NCBI RefSeq assembly: GCF_015831355.1
Contig: NZ_JADWYR010000001.1
Span: 2,666,001 to 2,730,000 of the forward strand
Reading direction: 5' to 3'
Length of the DNA stretch: 64,000 nt
Source of the DNA: Panacibacter microcysteis
GTDB taxonomy: Bacteria > Bacteroidota > Bacteroidia > Chitinophagales > Chitinophagaceae
The notes beneath the pieces were generated by a model. The model did no database searches, was not told the origin of the DNA, and saw nothing but the letters and a program-made list of their open reading frames with translations. The translations under genes were made by a program, and so were the position numbers. Below are positions 8,421 to 16,196 of the stretch, piece by piece. Numbering within the stretch: the first letter of the stretch is position 1; each line of letters opens with the position of its first letter.

Positions 8421-9115
8421 GATAAAGGAGCCTCCCTCACATAATACCCAAAGCCGGGTTTTGTGTGAATAAGCTTGGTTTCAAAAGGTTTGTCGATTTT
8501 ATTGCGTAGAAAGCTAATGTATACTTCTATGGTATTGGTACCGGTATCAAAACTCAGTTCCCATACTTTTTCCATTATTTCCTGTTTGGAAATCACTTTT
8601 CCTTTGTTTCGGGAAAGCAAAACCAGCAGGGAAAATTCTTTGGCTGTAAGGTTGATGTTTTTTTCTGCCCGGGTTACCGTTTTTTTGTTCATGTCTATCT
8701 CAAGGTCGCCCACATTGATTTTGTCGCTGAACTGGGCAGTATTCTCCGCCCTTTTCAGGAACACTTTTATCCTGGCAAACAGCTCATCAAAGTGAAAAGG
8801 TTTAACCAGGTAGTCATCTGCCCCGAGACTAAAGGCATCTACCTTATCCTGTATTTCGCCCAATGCGGTAAGCATTATAATTGGCACTTTGTTGTTCTGC
8901 TGCCTGAATTCTTTACAGAGGGCAAGACCGTTCTTGTAAGGAAGGTTGATGTCTAAAAGAATTAATGAATAATTGTGCTGATTAAATAGTTTTTCGGCAA
9001 CTGCTCCATCGTAGGCCATATCTGCCAGGTAACCCTGGCGGGTCAGTTCTTCCTGAATAACTAATCCAAGTTTTGGTTCATCTTCGGCAATAAGGATTCT
9101 GTACGTGTTTTCCAT
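8417..9115 (-). CDS. OmpR-family response regulator
   Basis: A receiver domain with acidic pocket ED at 11-12, Asp55 in LLDINLP and Lys105 in VKPF is followed by a C-terminal winged helix (about 130-229). It forms a coupled operon with the histidine kinase that overlaps its stop codon. Only 29 bases separate its start from the divergent carboxypeptidase gene, so the two promoters must lie within or overlap coding sequence. Target genes are unknown. Confidence 0.95.
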   Translation of the reverse strand: MENTYRILIAEDEPKLGLVIQEELTRQGYLADMAYDGAVAEKLFNQHNYSLILLDINLPYKNGLALCKEFRQQNNKVPIIMLTALGEIQDKVDAFSLGADDYLVKPFHFDELFARIKVFLKRAENTAQFSDKINVGDLEIDMNKKTVTRAEKNINLTAKEFSLLVLLSRNKGKVISKQEIMEKVWELSFDTGTNTIEVYISFLRNKIDKPFETKLIHTKPGFGYYVREAPLS

Positions 9116-9144
9116 TATCTTGAGTAAAATTCTGGGTTCAAATT

Positions 9145-10872
9145 ATGAAAAATTTAATAATAAGCATTTTTCTTTTGAGTTCTTCAGTGCTTTCTGCTCA
9201 ACAATTTACTACAACTTTCGAAAAATCCAATGGATTGGAATCGGCTACATATATAGAATGTAATAATTACTATCGTATTCTTTCTGATAACTTTAACGCG
9301 ATAAATATAAAAAAATTTTATACAACTGATGCAGGCTATCCACTTAATCTTATTATTTATGATAAATCCCGTCAATTCAACCCAAAAAAATGGAAAGAAG
9401 AGAACAAGGTTATCATTCTTGTAAACAACGGTATACATCCCGGTGAGCCGGATGGTATAGACGCTTCCATGATGTTTATAAGAGACCTGGCCACAGGTAA
9501 ATTGAACGCTCCGGGTAATGTAGTTATTGCAATAATTCCCATTTACAACATTGGCGGCAGCCTGAACAGGAATGCTTTTTCCCGTGTAAACCAGGATGGG
9601 CCTGCATCTTACGGTTTCCGGGGCAACGCGCAGAATCTTGATCTTAACAGAGATTTTGTAAAATCAGATTCTAAAAATGCAAAGGCTTTTGCCGAAATAT
9701 TTCACTGGCTCGACCCTGATATTATGCTCGACAACCATGTAAGCGATGGCGCAGATTACCAGCACACCATGACGATGCTTACCACGCAACACAATAAACT
9801 GGGTGGCGAAACAGGTGCATTTCTGCATGATGTATTTGAACCTGCATTGTATAAATCGATGCAGCAAAAAAACTGGCCTATGTGCCCGTATGTAAATTTT
9901 GAAGAAGGAAACGTGGAAAAAGGGTGGGATGCCTTTTATGATCCGCCACGTTATAGCAGCGGGTATGCGGCGTTGTTTCAAACCATCGCCTTTGTGCCGG
10001 AAACACATATGCTGAAACCTTTCGCCCAGCGTGTGAAGAGCACTTACGCTTTTATGCAAGCCATCATGGAGCAGGCAGGGGCTTTCGGTAAAGACATTAT
10101 TGCAAAAAGAAAAGCATCTGTAGAAGCAATAAAAAAGCAACAGGTTTTTGCGATCGGCTGGAAGGTCGATTCCTCACGGCACGACATGATCAGTTTCAAA
10201 GGCTATGCGGCAGCGTATAAAAAAAGCGATGTAACAGGCATGCAGCGGCTGTATTACAACCATAATAAACCTTTTGAGCAACAAGTAAACTTCTACAATT
10301 ATTTTATACCCACACTAACCATTCAAAAACCCAAAGCCTATATTATACCACAGGGGTGGGGTAAAGCTATCGGACTACTTACCCTTAACGGCGTAAAAAT
10401 GCAGCAGTTAAAGCGCGATACAACGATGATGATTAACTTTTATCATATCGATGATTACAAGTCTTTACCAAGACCCTATGAGGGCCATCATTTCAATTAT
10501 AACGTAAAGGTTTCTGAAAGGCACGATACAATACATTTTCTCAAAGGAGATTATATCATTTATACCGGCCAGCGTGCCGATCGCTACATCGTGGAAACAC
10601 TCGAGCCACAGGCAGATGACAGTTATTTCCACTGGAATTTTTTTGATGCCATATTGCAGCAAAAGGAAGGCTACAGCGGGTACAGGTGGGAAGATGTGGC
10701 TGCAGGCTACCTGGCGCAACATCCGGAACTTAAAACGAAGTTGGATGAAAAAAGAATGACTGATACAGCTTTTGCCGCTAATGCAGATGCGCAACTGGAT
10801 TTCGTCTATAAAAATTCGCCCTATTACGAGCCGGCGCACTTACGCTATCCTGTGTACCGGTTAATGAAGTAG
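9145..10872 (+). CDS. Secreted M14-family zinc carboxypeptidase
   Basis: An 18-residue signal peptide (ending LSAQQ) precedes an M14 metallopeptidase domain. The zinc motif HPGE (His98, Glu101) and third ligand His198 in DNHVSDG are in place, with the substrate-binding Arg in LNRD (Arg169) and a candidate catalytic Glu in VPETHM (about residue 290). M14 enzymes remove C-terminal residues from peptides or cell-wall peptides. At 575 residues it has a C-terminal extension of about 250 residues of unknown role. It is probably periplasmic or secreted. Its start is 29 bases from the divergent regulator gene. Confidence 0.9.
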   Translation: MKNLIISIFLLSSSVLSAQQFTTTFEKSNGLESATYIECNNYYRILSDNFNAINIKKFYTTDAGYPLNLIIYDKSRQFNPKKWKEENKVIILVNNGIHPGEPDGIDASMMFIRDLATGKLNAPGNVVIAIIPIYNIGGSLNRNAFSRVNQDGPASYGFRGNAQNLDLNRDFVKSDSKNAKAFAEIFHWLDPDIMLDNHVSDGADYQHTMTMLTTQHNKLGGETGAFLHDVFEPALYKSMQQKNWPMCPYVNFEEGNVEKGWDAFYDPPRYSSGYAALFQTIAFVPETHMLKPFAQRVKSTYAFMQAIMEQAGAFGKDIIAKRKASVEAIKKQQVFAIGWKVDSSRHDMISFKGYAAAYKKSDVTGMQRLYYNHNKPFEQQVNFYNYFIPTLTIQKPKAYIIPQGWGKAIGLLTLNGVKMQQLKRDTTMMINFYHIDDYKSLPRPYEGHHFNYNVKVSERHDTIHFLKGDYIIYTGQRADRYIVETLEPQADDSYFHWNFFDAILQQKEGYSGYRWEDVAAGYLAQHPELKTKLDEKRMTDTAFAANADAQLDFVYKNSPYYEPAHLRYPVYRLMK

Positions 10873-10883
10873 GAGAAATATTA

Positions 10884-11134
10884 TGGGCCGGGCATGGGGT
10901 TTTCATGGCATCGTCTCTTGCGTCGCACACTTGTACTTTTGAAGCTTTGGGCAACTGTTCCAAAAACCGGGCTGCGTACAGATAACATAATGTAAATGCG
11001 CTGCAATTTTTGCGTAGTATAGCGGGTGACTGACTGTAAAAACACTACGTGGTTGCGGACAGCTCACCGGCCATCCTGCAGTTGAAGAGTGCGACGCAAC
11101 CGGTGTTGCAGGTTTTTTGCTGGTGCCGGGTACC
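10884..11134. repeat. Dispersed intergenic element, two-core copy (both cores type B)
   Basis: B cores lie at 10917-10936 and, inverted and partly degenerate, 11081-11100. The left flank is of the other kind (CATGGCATCG, normally beside type A cores), so this copy looks recombinant. The right end reads towards GGTGCCGGGTA. It separates the carboxypeptidase gene from the small lipoprotein gene. Confidence 0.82.
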
Positions 11135-11244
11135 CAAAAACCAGCTTGTTTTAGCAACATTTAAGTAGAAAAGCACAATAACAGCACCTGTTTGGCTGTT
11201 TTATTTATTTTTACGTCAAAAAAAAATTTGAAAAACCATTTTTT

Positions 11245-11379
11245 ATGAAAAGATCAATGTTACAATTAATTGTTTTCTCTTTACTGGTAATCATGTTTGC
11301 TGCCTCCTGCGCAAGCGCATACGATTCCCGTAAATCCAGAACATGTCCTTCTCATGACAAAATGTATTTCAGAAGATAG
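11245..11379 (+). CDS. Small lipoprotein (44 residues)
   Basis: The predicted product begins with a basic residue and a hydrophobic stretch ending in the lipobox FAASC, so Cys22 would be lipidated after signal peptidase II cleavage. The mature part is only 23 residues (CASAYDSRKS then RTCPSHDKMYFRR) with one further Cys. Short lipoproteins ending in a Cys-Pro-x-His/Tyr-Asp-Lys type tail are common in Bacteroidota, but I know no function. It lies 12 bases before ytxJ and might be cotranscribed with it. Confidence 0.6.
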   Translation: MKRSMLQLIVFSLLVIMFAASCASAYDSRKSRTCPSHDKMYFRR

Positions 11380-11380
11380 T

Positions 11381-11388
11381 TATCTTTG
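11381..11388 (+). promoter_or_regulatory. TAnnTTTG (-7-like) box immediately before ytxJ
   Basis: TATCTTTG ends three bases before the ytxJ ATG and matches the Bacteroidota -7 consensus. If used, transcription would begin at or very near the start codon, giving a leaderless mRNA. No good -33 TTTG lies about 20 bases upstream, so the call is weak. Confidence 0.35.
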
Positions 11389-11391
11389 CGG

Positions 11392-11733
11392 ATGCTCAAC
11401 TGGATTACACTAAACAATATTGATGAACTGGAAAGCATCAAGGAAAAATCGTTTCAAAAGCCACAGGTTTTGTTTAAACACAGCACACGTTGCGGAACAA
11501 GCAGTGTGGTAAAAAGCCGGTTCGAAAGGGCCACAGCTATTCCTGATGCTGATTTCTATTATATAGATCTTATCCGTTACAGGGATTTGTCAGACAAAAT
11601 AGCAACAGACTTTAAAGTTTACCACGAATCGCCACAGGTGTTAATTATCAAAGATGGTCAATGCCGCTACAACGAAAGTCATTTTGGTATTGACATGGAA
11701 GAGATCACCGAACAGGTTACAACACTGAATTAG
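11392..11733 (+). CDS. ytxJ: Bacillithiol-system redox-active protein YtxJ
   Basis: The 113-residue protein matches the YtxJ thioredoxin-fold family: LFKHSTRCGTSSVV carries the single active-site Cys in an RCGTS motif in place of a CxxC, followed by YIDLIRYRDLSD and the cis-Pro loop ESPQVLIIKDG. Members act as monothiol bacilliredoxins that remove bacillithiol from protein cysteines in the cytoplasm, so the organism probably makes bacillithiol. I start at the ATG; an in-frame TTG two codons earlier falls inside a promoter-like box. A terminator follows 17 bases after the stop. Confidence 0.9.
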   Translation: MLNWITLNNIDELESIKEKSFQKPQVLFKHSTRCGTSSVVKSRFERATAIPDADFYYIDLIRYRDLSDKIATDFKVYHESPQVLIIKDGQCRYNESHFGIDMEEITEQVTTLN

Positions 11734-11750
11734 GTTTTCCAATATACATA

Positions 11751-11783
11751 ATAGCATTACCGCTTTGGTAATGCTATTTTTTT
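11751..11783 (+). terminator. Intrinsic terminator after ytxJ
   Basis: An 11-bp perfect stem (ATAGCATTACC with its complement) around a 5-base loop is followed by a T run. It separates ytxJ from the next gene. Confidence 0.92.
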
Positions 11784-11800
11784 ATGCATAACTTTCCCGT

Positions 11801-12442
11801 ATGATTATTACTGTATTTGGAGCAACCGGCCGGGTTGGAAAATATATCGTGAACATGGGCCTGGCACAGGGCCACACCGTTCGTGCATTTGGCAGAAATG
11901 TAGATGGGCTGATAGATAAAGACATGGCAGATGAAAATTTTGAAGCCATTAAAGGATATGTTTTTGATGAAGCAGATGTGTTGAAAGCAGTGCACGGCGC
12001 GGATGCCGTATTATCTGCCCTGGGTGGTGCAAGAGACGGCAGCGATAAAACGCGTAGCCTGGGCGTAAAAAATATTATTGAGCAGATGCAAAAAGCTGCG
12101 GTAAAAAGATTGATCGTGCTGGGTGGCATGGGCAGCCTGGCGCACGACGAATACGGGCTTATAATGAATAAGCCGGACTACCCGCAGGTGTTTTTGCCTG
12201 TAAGTAAAGAGCATTTACAGGCATACAATTATTTACATCAATCTACGCTGGACTGGACTTTTATTGGTGCACCGGATATTCCTGATGCTCCGGCAGACAA
12301 TGATTACACCGTTTCGGCAGACTATCCCCCGGCTACAGGTATCAATAAAATCTACGCCGGCAATATTGCAGATTTTATGCTGAAAGAGATGAAGGAAAAC
12401 AGATATTTGCACCAGCGTGTCGGAATATCAAACTTAAACTGA
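11801..12442 (+). CDS. NAD(P)-binding protein, atypical SDR/NmrA-like
   Basis: The N-terminus MIITVFGATGRVGKYIV has the dinucleotide-binding GxxGxxG pattern, and the chain continues as a Rossmann fold (AVHGADAVLSALGG, VKRLIVLGG). At 213 residues it fits the short NAD(P)H-binding subfamily that includes NmrA-like and SDR_a5 proteins. The usual Tyr-x3-Lys catalytic motif is replaced by SKEHLQAYNYL around residues 136-146, so the reaction is uncertain. It is 54 bases upstream of the TauE gene and may share its transcript. Its substrate is unknown. Confidence 0.8.
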   Translation: MIITVFGATGRVGKYIVNMGLAQGHTVRAFGRNVDGLIDKDMADENFEAIKGYVFDEADVLKAVHGADAVLSALGGARDGSDKTRSLGVKNIIEQMQKAAVKRLIVLGGMGSLAHDEYGLIMNKPDYPQVFLPVSKEHLQAYNYLHQSTLDWTFIGAPDIPDAPADNDYTVSADYPPATGINKIYAGNIADFMLKEMKENRYLHQRVGISNLN

Positions 12443-12496
12443 TGTGACTTATGTTACATCTCTTGCAAAACATAGTGCCCAGTTTTGCAAACATAT

Positions 12497-13294
12497 ATGA
12501 TTACAGCTGCAGGCTACATAGCAGCCATATTAATTGGCATTTCGCTCGGTCTTATCGGTGGTGGTGGATCAATCTTAACGATTCCTGTTTTAGTCTATCT
12601 TTTTGGTGTACAACCGCTGCTGGCAACCGGGTACTCGCTTTTTATCGTTGGTTCTACCAGCCTGGTAGGGGCCATCAAACATTACCGTAAAGGGAACGTA
12701 AACATTAAAACGGCACTCGCCTTTAGTATTGTTTCCACGATTACTGTACTCGCCACCAGGAAGTTTTTGCTGCATATTATTCCTGATCAACTTTTTAACA
12801 TGGGTAATTACGTTGTTACCAAATCGCTGATGACGATGATCTTATTTGCTGTTGTAATGATTATTGCTGCAACAAAAATGATCATGGGTGAGCAGCCAGC
12901 AGATTGCCCGGAATGCGCCACCAAACTGCAACCCGGCAAAATTATTTACAGTGGCACAGGTATCGGGCTGCTTACAGGCCTGCTGGGTGCCGGCGGAGGC
13001 TTTCTCATTATTCCTGCACTTATATTTCTTTTCAGGTTGTCTGTAAAGCAAGCGATCGGAACTTCGCTGCTGATCATTGCTATTAACAACCTGCTTGGCT
13101 TTACCGGGGACATTTTTCATACGCAGGTAAACTGGGCATTGCTTTTATCTGTTACAGCACTGGCCATTGCAGGCATATTCATTGGCGCTAAAGTAGGGGA
13201 GCAGGTAAAAGGCGAAAAACTGAAAAAGGGTTTTGGCTGGTTTGTACTTGTTATGGGCATTTACATTATTATAAGAGAGACAACCGGTCTCTGA
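12497..13294 (+). CDS. TauE/SafE-family sulfite/organosulfonate exporter-like membrane protein
   Basis: Two homologous halves, each with a Gly-rich motif (SLGLIGGGGSILTIPVLV and TGLLGAGGGFLIIPALI), and about eight hydrophobic helices identify the TauE/SafE family. The loop between halves carries a CPEC pair (DCPECATKL). Related proteins move sulfite, sulfoacetate or other anions. The two next genes are YeeE/YedE-type sulfur transport proteins, which supports a sulfur-compound role. The start is the ATG opening MITAAGY; a TTG four codons earlier is rejected. Length is 265 residues, typical for the family. Confidence 0.9.
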   Translation: MITAAGYIAAILIGISLGLIGGGGSILTIPVLVYLFGVQPLLATGYSLFIVGSTSLVGAIKHYRKGNVNIKTALAFSIVSTITVLATRKFLLHIIPDQLFNMGNYVVTKSLMTMILFAVVMIIAATKMIMGEQPADCPECATKLQPGKIIYSGTGIGLLTGLLGAGGGFLIIPALIFLFRLSVKQAIGTSLLIIAINNLLGFTGDIFHTQVNWALLLSVTALAIAGIFIGAKVGEQVKGEKLKKGFGWFVLVMGIYIIIRETTGL

Positions 13295-13340
13295 TATTTA
13301 GTACAGTATACATCATTGAATAACTATCATTTTTTTCGTC

Positions 13341-13910
13341 ATGAATTTTATTGAATGGATCAGTCAGCCCTGGCCATGGTATATTTCCGGGCCGCTTATC
13401 GGACTTACAGTTCCGCTTTTGTTGTTGCTGGGAAACAAAAGCTTTGGCATTTCATCGTCTTTAAGGCATATATGCGCAGCCTGCCTGCCAGCTAACATTT
13501 CGTTTTTTAAATATGACTGGAAGAAAGAAGCATGGAACCTTTTTTTTGTTGCGGGAATAGTTGCCGGTGCATTTTTGGTGGCGTATTTTTTTGCAGACCC
13601 GCAACCGGTGCAGCTTAACCCGCAGTTAGTGGACGAATTGAAAGGGTATGGCATTGATGATTATAGTAAACTGGCTCCCGTACAAATTTTCAACTGGCCC
13701 GCCTTGCTAACGGCAAAGGGTTTTATTATGATGGTTGCAGGCGGTTTCCTGGTGGGTTTTGGAACAAGATATGCCGGCGGCTGTACATCCGGTCATGCTA
13801 TTATGGGTTTAAGCAACCTGCAGTTGCCATCTTTAATAGCCACCATTTGTTTTATGGCCGGGGGCTTTATCATGGCCAACCTGGTTCTTCCTTTCATTCT
13901 TCAATTGTAA
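13341..13910 (+). CDS. YeeE/YedE-family sulfur transport protein
   Basis: Four hydrophobic helices and the signature GFGTRYAGGCTSGHAIMGLSN place this 189-residue protein in the YeeE/YedE (DUF395) family, which includes thiosulfate importers that relay substrate along conserved cysteines. Cysteines occur in HICAACLP and in AGGCTSGH. It is a half-size protein; the gene three bases downstream encodes the matching half. The pair probably forms one inner-membrane channel for thiosulfate or a related sulfur species. Direction of transport is unproven. Confidence 0.88.
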   Translation: MNFIEWISQPWPWYISGPLIGLTVPLLLLLGNKSFGISSSLRHICAACLPANISFFKYDWKKEAWNLFFVAGIVAGAFLVAYFFADPQPVQLNPQLVDELKGYGIDDYSKLAPVQIFNWPALLTAKGFIMMVAGGFLVGFGTRYAGGCTSGHAIMGLSNLQLPSLIATICFMAGGFIMANLVLPFILQL

Positions 13911-13913
13911 ACA

Positions 13914-14426
13914 ATGAATACAACTATAAGCACCCGGCAGGAAACAAACACAGACTTTGAAGTGCGCTCGCTTGATGCGGTATGCATTAACGAATCTACC
14001 CTGAAACACCCATGGTGGTACAATTTTAAATATCTTTTTGCAGGCATATTGTTTGGCATATTGCTCGTAAAAGCAGAAGTAATTTCGTGGTTTCGTATTC
14101 AGGAAATGTTTCGCCTGCAAAGTTTTCATATGTACGGCGTTATTGGTTCTGCTGTTATGGTAGGTATGATAGGCGTGTGGCTCATCAAAAAGTTTAAGAT
14201 CAAAACAATACATGGAGAGCCGATCGTGCTGCACCCGAAAACATTCAATAAAGGGCAGGTATACGGCGGTCTTATATTTGGTTTTGGCTGGGCAATAACA
14301 GGTGCCTGCCCCGGTCCGTTGTTTGCGCTGATAGGTAATGGCGCAACAGCTGTTATTGTGGTGCTGTTAAGCGCTATTGCTGGAACGTGGGTATATGGTT
14401 TGCTGAGAGATAAACTTCCTCATTAA
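13914..14426 (+). CDS. YeeE/YedE-like DUF6691 membrane protein
   Basis: This 170-residue protein contains the second-half signature FGFGWAITGACPGPLFALIG, with the conserved Cys in GACPGP. It starts three bases after the YeeE/YedE gene, so translation is likely coupled and both products probably act together. The N-terminal 40 residues are polar and precede four membrane helices. Paired half-size YeeE proteins often accompany persulfide dioxygenase and rhodanese genes in Bacteroidota; those partners are not in this window. Confidence 0.87.
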   Translation: MNTTISTRQETNTDFEVRSLDAVCINESTLKHPWWYNFKYLFAGILFGILLVKAEVISWFRIQEMFRLQSFHMYGVIGSAVMVGMIGVWLIKKFKIKTIHGEPIVLHPKTFNKGQVYGGLIFGFGWAITGACPGPLFALIGNGATAVIVVLLSAIAGTWVYGLLRDKLPH

Positions 14427-14489
14427 AAGTATTGACAGCGCCGTAAAGGGCAGTAAAGTATTTGCGCTGTGGCACCCGCAGCAGTTGAA

Positions 14490-14547
14490 TATTGTTATGC
14501 AGCACAAGTGTGCGACGCAACCAAAGCTTAATAGTAATTTTTTGCCT
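14490..14547. repeat. Dispersed intergenic element, single inverted type B core
   Basis: The inverted B core (14502-14521) is followed by the B-type flank AAAGCTTAATAGTAATTTTTTGCC. No second core is visible within 150 bases, so this is a solo end or a decayed copy. It lies upstream of the cyd promoter region. Confidence 0.75.
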
Positions 14548-14584
14548 GGTTCATAATTATGCTTCCTTTAATTAAGCGGGTGCT

Positions 14585-14592
14585 TAACTTTG
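14585..14592 (+). promoter_or_regulatory. TAnnTTTG (-7) box for the cyd leader
   Basis: TAACTTTG matches the Bacteroidota -7 element and lies 93 bases before cydA. The expected -33 TTTG about 20 bases upstream is not clear. Transcription would start about at the tiny open frame described next. Confidence 0.5.
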
Positions 14593-14596
14593 CACT

Positions 14597-14635
14597 ATGA
14601 CTTTTTATAAGAACATCTTTTTTATAATCATGTAA
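14597..14635 (+). other. Possible leader peptide (12 codons) before the cydA leader hairpin
   Basis: ATG to TAA encodes MTFYKNIFFIIM. It begins five bases after a -7-like box, and its stop lies three bases before a terminator-like hairpin, the arrangement expected of a leader peptide. It has no run of a single regulatory codon, and such a short frame can occur by chance. Confidence 0.2.
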
Positions 14636-14638
14636 GAA

Positions 14639-14664
14639 AAGCGGCGCATTGTTGCCGCTTTTTT
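14639..14664 (+). terminator. Terminator-like hairpin in the cydA leader
   Basis: AAGCGGC pairs with GCCGCTT around an 8-base loop and runs into six T residues, 20 bases before the cydA start. Because no full-size gene ends just upstream, it looks like an attenuator or a leader-length terminator instead of a gene end. Confidence 0.6.
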
Positions 14665-14684
14665 ATTTGCTAAACCTTCTTGTT

Positions 14685-16073
14685 ATGGATGTCGAAATTC
14701 TTTCCCGCATTCAGTTTGCCTTTACCATAGCTTTTCACTATATCTATCCGCCGTTGAGCATCGGGCTGGGGTTGTGTATGGTTTTTATGGAAGGCATGTA
14801 CCTGCGTACCGGTGATGTTTTGTACGAAGACATGACAAAATTCTTTACCCGCATTTTTGCATTGATATTCGGTATTGGAGTTGCCACCGGTATTGTAATG
14901 GAATTTGAGTTTGGCACAAACTGGGCAGTGTATTCGAAATATGTGGGCGATGTTTTTGGTAGCGCTCTGGCAGCAGAAGGCATTTTTGCATTTGCACTGG
15001 AAAGTGGTTTTTTGGGTGTGTTGTTGTTTGGCTGGAACCGTGTAAGCAAAAGAGTACACTTTATAGCAACCATAATGGTAACGCTCGGTTCTATGTTTTC
15101 CGCTATATGGATTGTTGTGGCAAACAGCTGGCAGCAAACACCGGCAGGCTATCATATAGTAGGGCAGGGGCTCGAAGCCAGGGCAGAGATCACAGACTTC
15201 TGGGCAATGGTTTTTAACCCATCGTCAGTAGACAGGATACTGCATGTATGGATAGGGGCGTTTCTTGCAGGCTCGTTCCTGGTTATAAGTATTGCGGCCT
15301 ATTACATAATCAAGAACAGGCACATGGCATTTGCAAAAAAAGCTTTTGGCATCGGTCTTACGGTAGCGTTACTATCTTCTTACGCTCAATTGTTTGCCGG
15401 CCACAGGTCTGCACATGTAGTGGCAGAATACCAGCCCGCAAAGCTTGCAGCTATGGAAGGCCATTTCGATAGCAGTTCGGCTGCTGCTATGTACCTGTTT
15501 GGTTATATTGATACAAAGAATGAACGTACCCATGGTGTAGCCGTACCTGGCGCACTGAGTTTTCTCACACATTTCAGTTTTGATGCACCTGTAACGGGCC
15601 TCAAAGCTTTTAAACCGGAAGACAGGCCGCAGGCACTCAATATTGTTTTTCAGTCTTACCACATTATGATTGCTATTGGTTTTGCGTTAATAGCCCTTAC
15701 CACAGTTGGATATATATTGTTCAGGAAAAAAAAGTTGTTTGAGAAACGTTGGCTGATGCATGTGTTTGCGTGGAGTGTGCTGCTGCCGCAGGTTGCTAAC
15801 CAGGTTGGGTGGTTCACCGCAGAAACAGGCCGCCAGCCGTGGGTGGTATATGGTTTGTTGCGAACAAGCGATGCATTGTCTGAGGCGGTTACAGCAAACC
15901 AGGTGGTTTTTTCACTGGTGCTTTTTACGTTTGTGTACACACTGCTTTTTGCGCTTTTTATTTTCCTGCTCAACCGTAAAATACAACACGGGCCCGGGTT
16001 TAAAGACAGCGACGATGAAAGCGAGATACATAGCCCTCAGCTGGAAGGCATGGCCGGAAATTTTAGCAGGTAA
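14685..16073 (+). CDS. cydA: Cytochrome bd quinol oxidase subunit I
   Basis: CydA carries the hemes and the quinol site of cytochrome bd, a high-affinity terminal oxidase in the inner membrane. The heme-ligand candidates His18 (AFTIAFHYI) and His187 (RILHVWIG) are present, as are the acidic residues of AAEGIFAFALESGFLG (Glu99, Glu107) and the GRQPW signature before the C-terminal helices. At 462 residues the protein has the short Q-loop form. I start at the ATG opening MDVEILSR; an upstream in-frame TTG falls inside the leader hairpin. cydB follows after a 123-base gap that holds a repeat core. Confidence 0.96.
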   Translation: MDVEILSRIQFAFTIAFHYIYPPLSIGLGLCMVFMEGMYLRTGDVLYEDMTKFFTRIFALIFGIGVATGIVMEFEFGTNWAVYSKYVGDVFGSALAAEGIFAFALESGFLGVLLFGWNRVSKRVHFIATIMVTLGSMFSAIWIVVANSWQQTPAGYHIVGQGLEARAEITDFWAMVFNPSSVDRILHVWIGAFLAGSFLVISIAAYYIIKNRHMAFAKKAFGIGLTVALLSSYAQLFAGHRSAHVVAEYQPAKLAAMEGHFDSSSAAAMYLFGYIDTKNERTHGVAVPGALSFLTHFSFDAPVTGLKAFKPEDRPQALNIVFQSYHIMIAIGFALIALTTVGYILFRKKKLFEKRWLMHVFAWSVLLPQVANQVGWFTAETGRQPWVVYGLLRTSDALSEAVTANQVVFSLVLFTFVYTLLFALFIFLLNRKIQHGPGFKDSDDESEIHSPQLEGMAGNFSR

Positions 16074-16080
16074 TTTTTTG

Positions 16081-16160
16081 GACGCCGGCTGTCTTGCTGC
16101 TATTAAGCTTTTGTTGCGTCGCACACTTCAGCAGCAGTACAACAATGGGGCAATATGCGG
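16081..16160. repeat. Dispersed intergenic element, single type B core, between cydA and cydB
   Basis: The B flank (GCCGGCTGTCTTGCTGCTAT then TAAGCTTTT) leads into the core GTTGCGTCGCACACTTCAGC at 16113-16132. It fills almost all of the cydA-cydB spacer and lacks a second core. Confidence 0.8.
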
Positions 16161-16196
16161 TCTTGTTTATTTACCATAACAGCAATTTAAATTAGC

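Noticed and set aside
9664-10140. A 158-codon minus-strand frame inside the M14 gene
   Set aside because: It is antisense to the conserved carboxypeptidase coding region and has a shadow-type composition.
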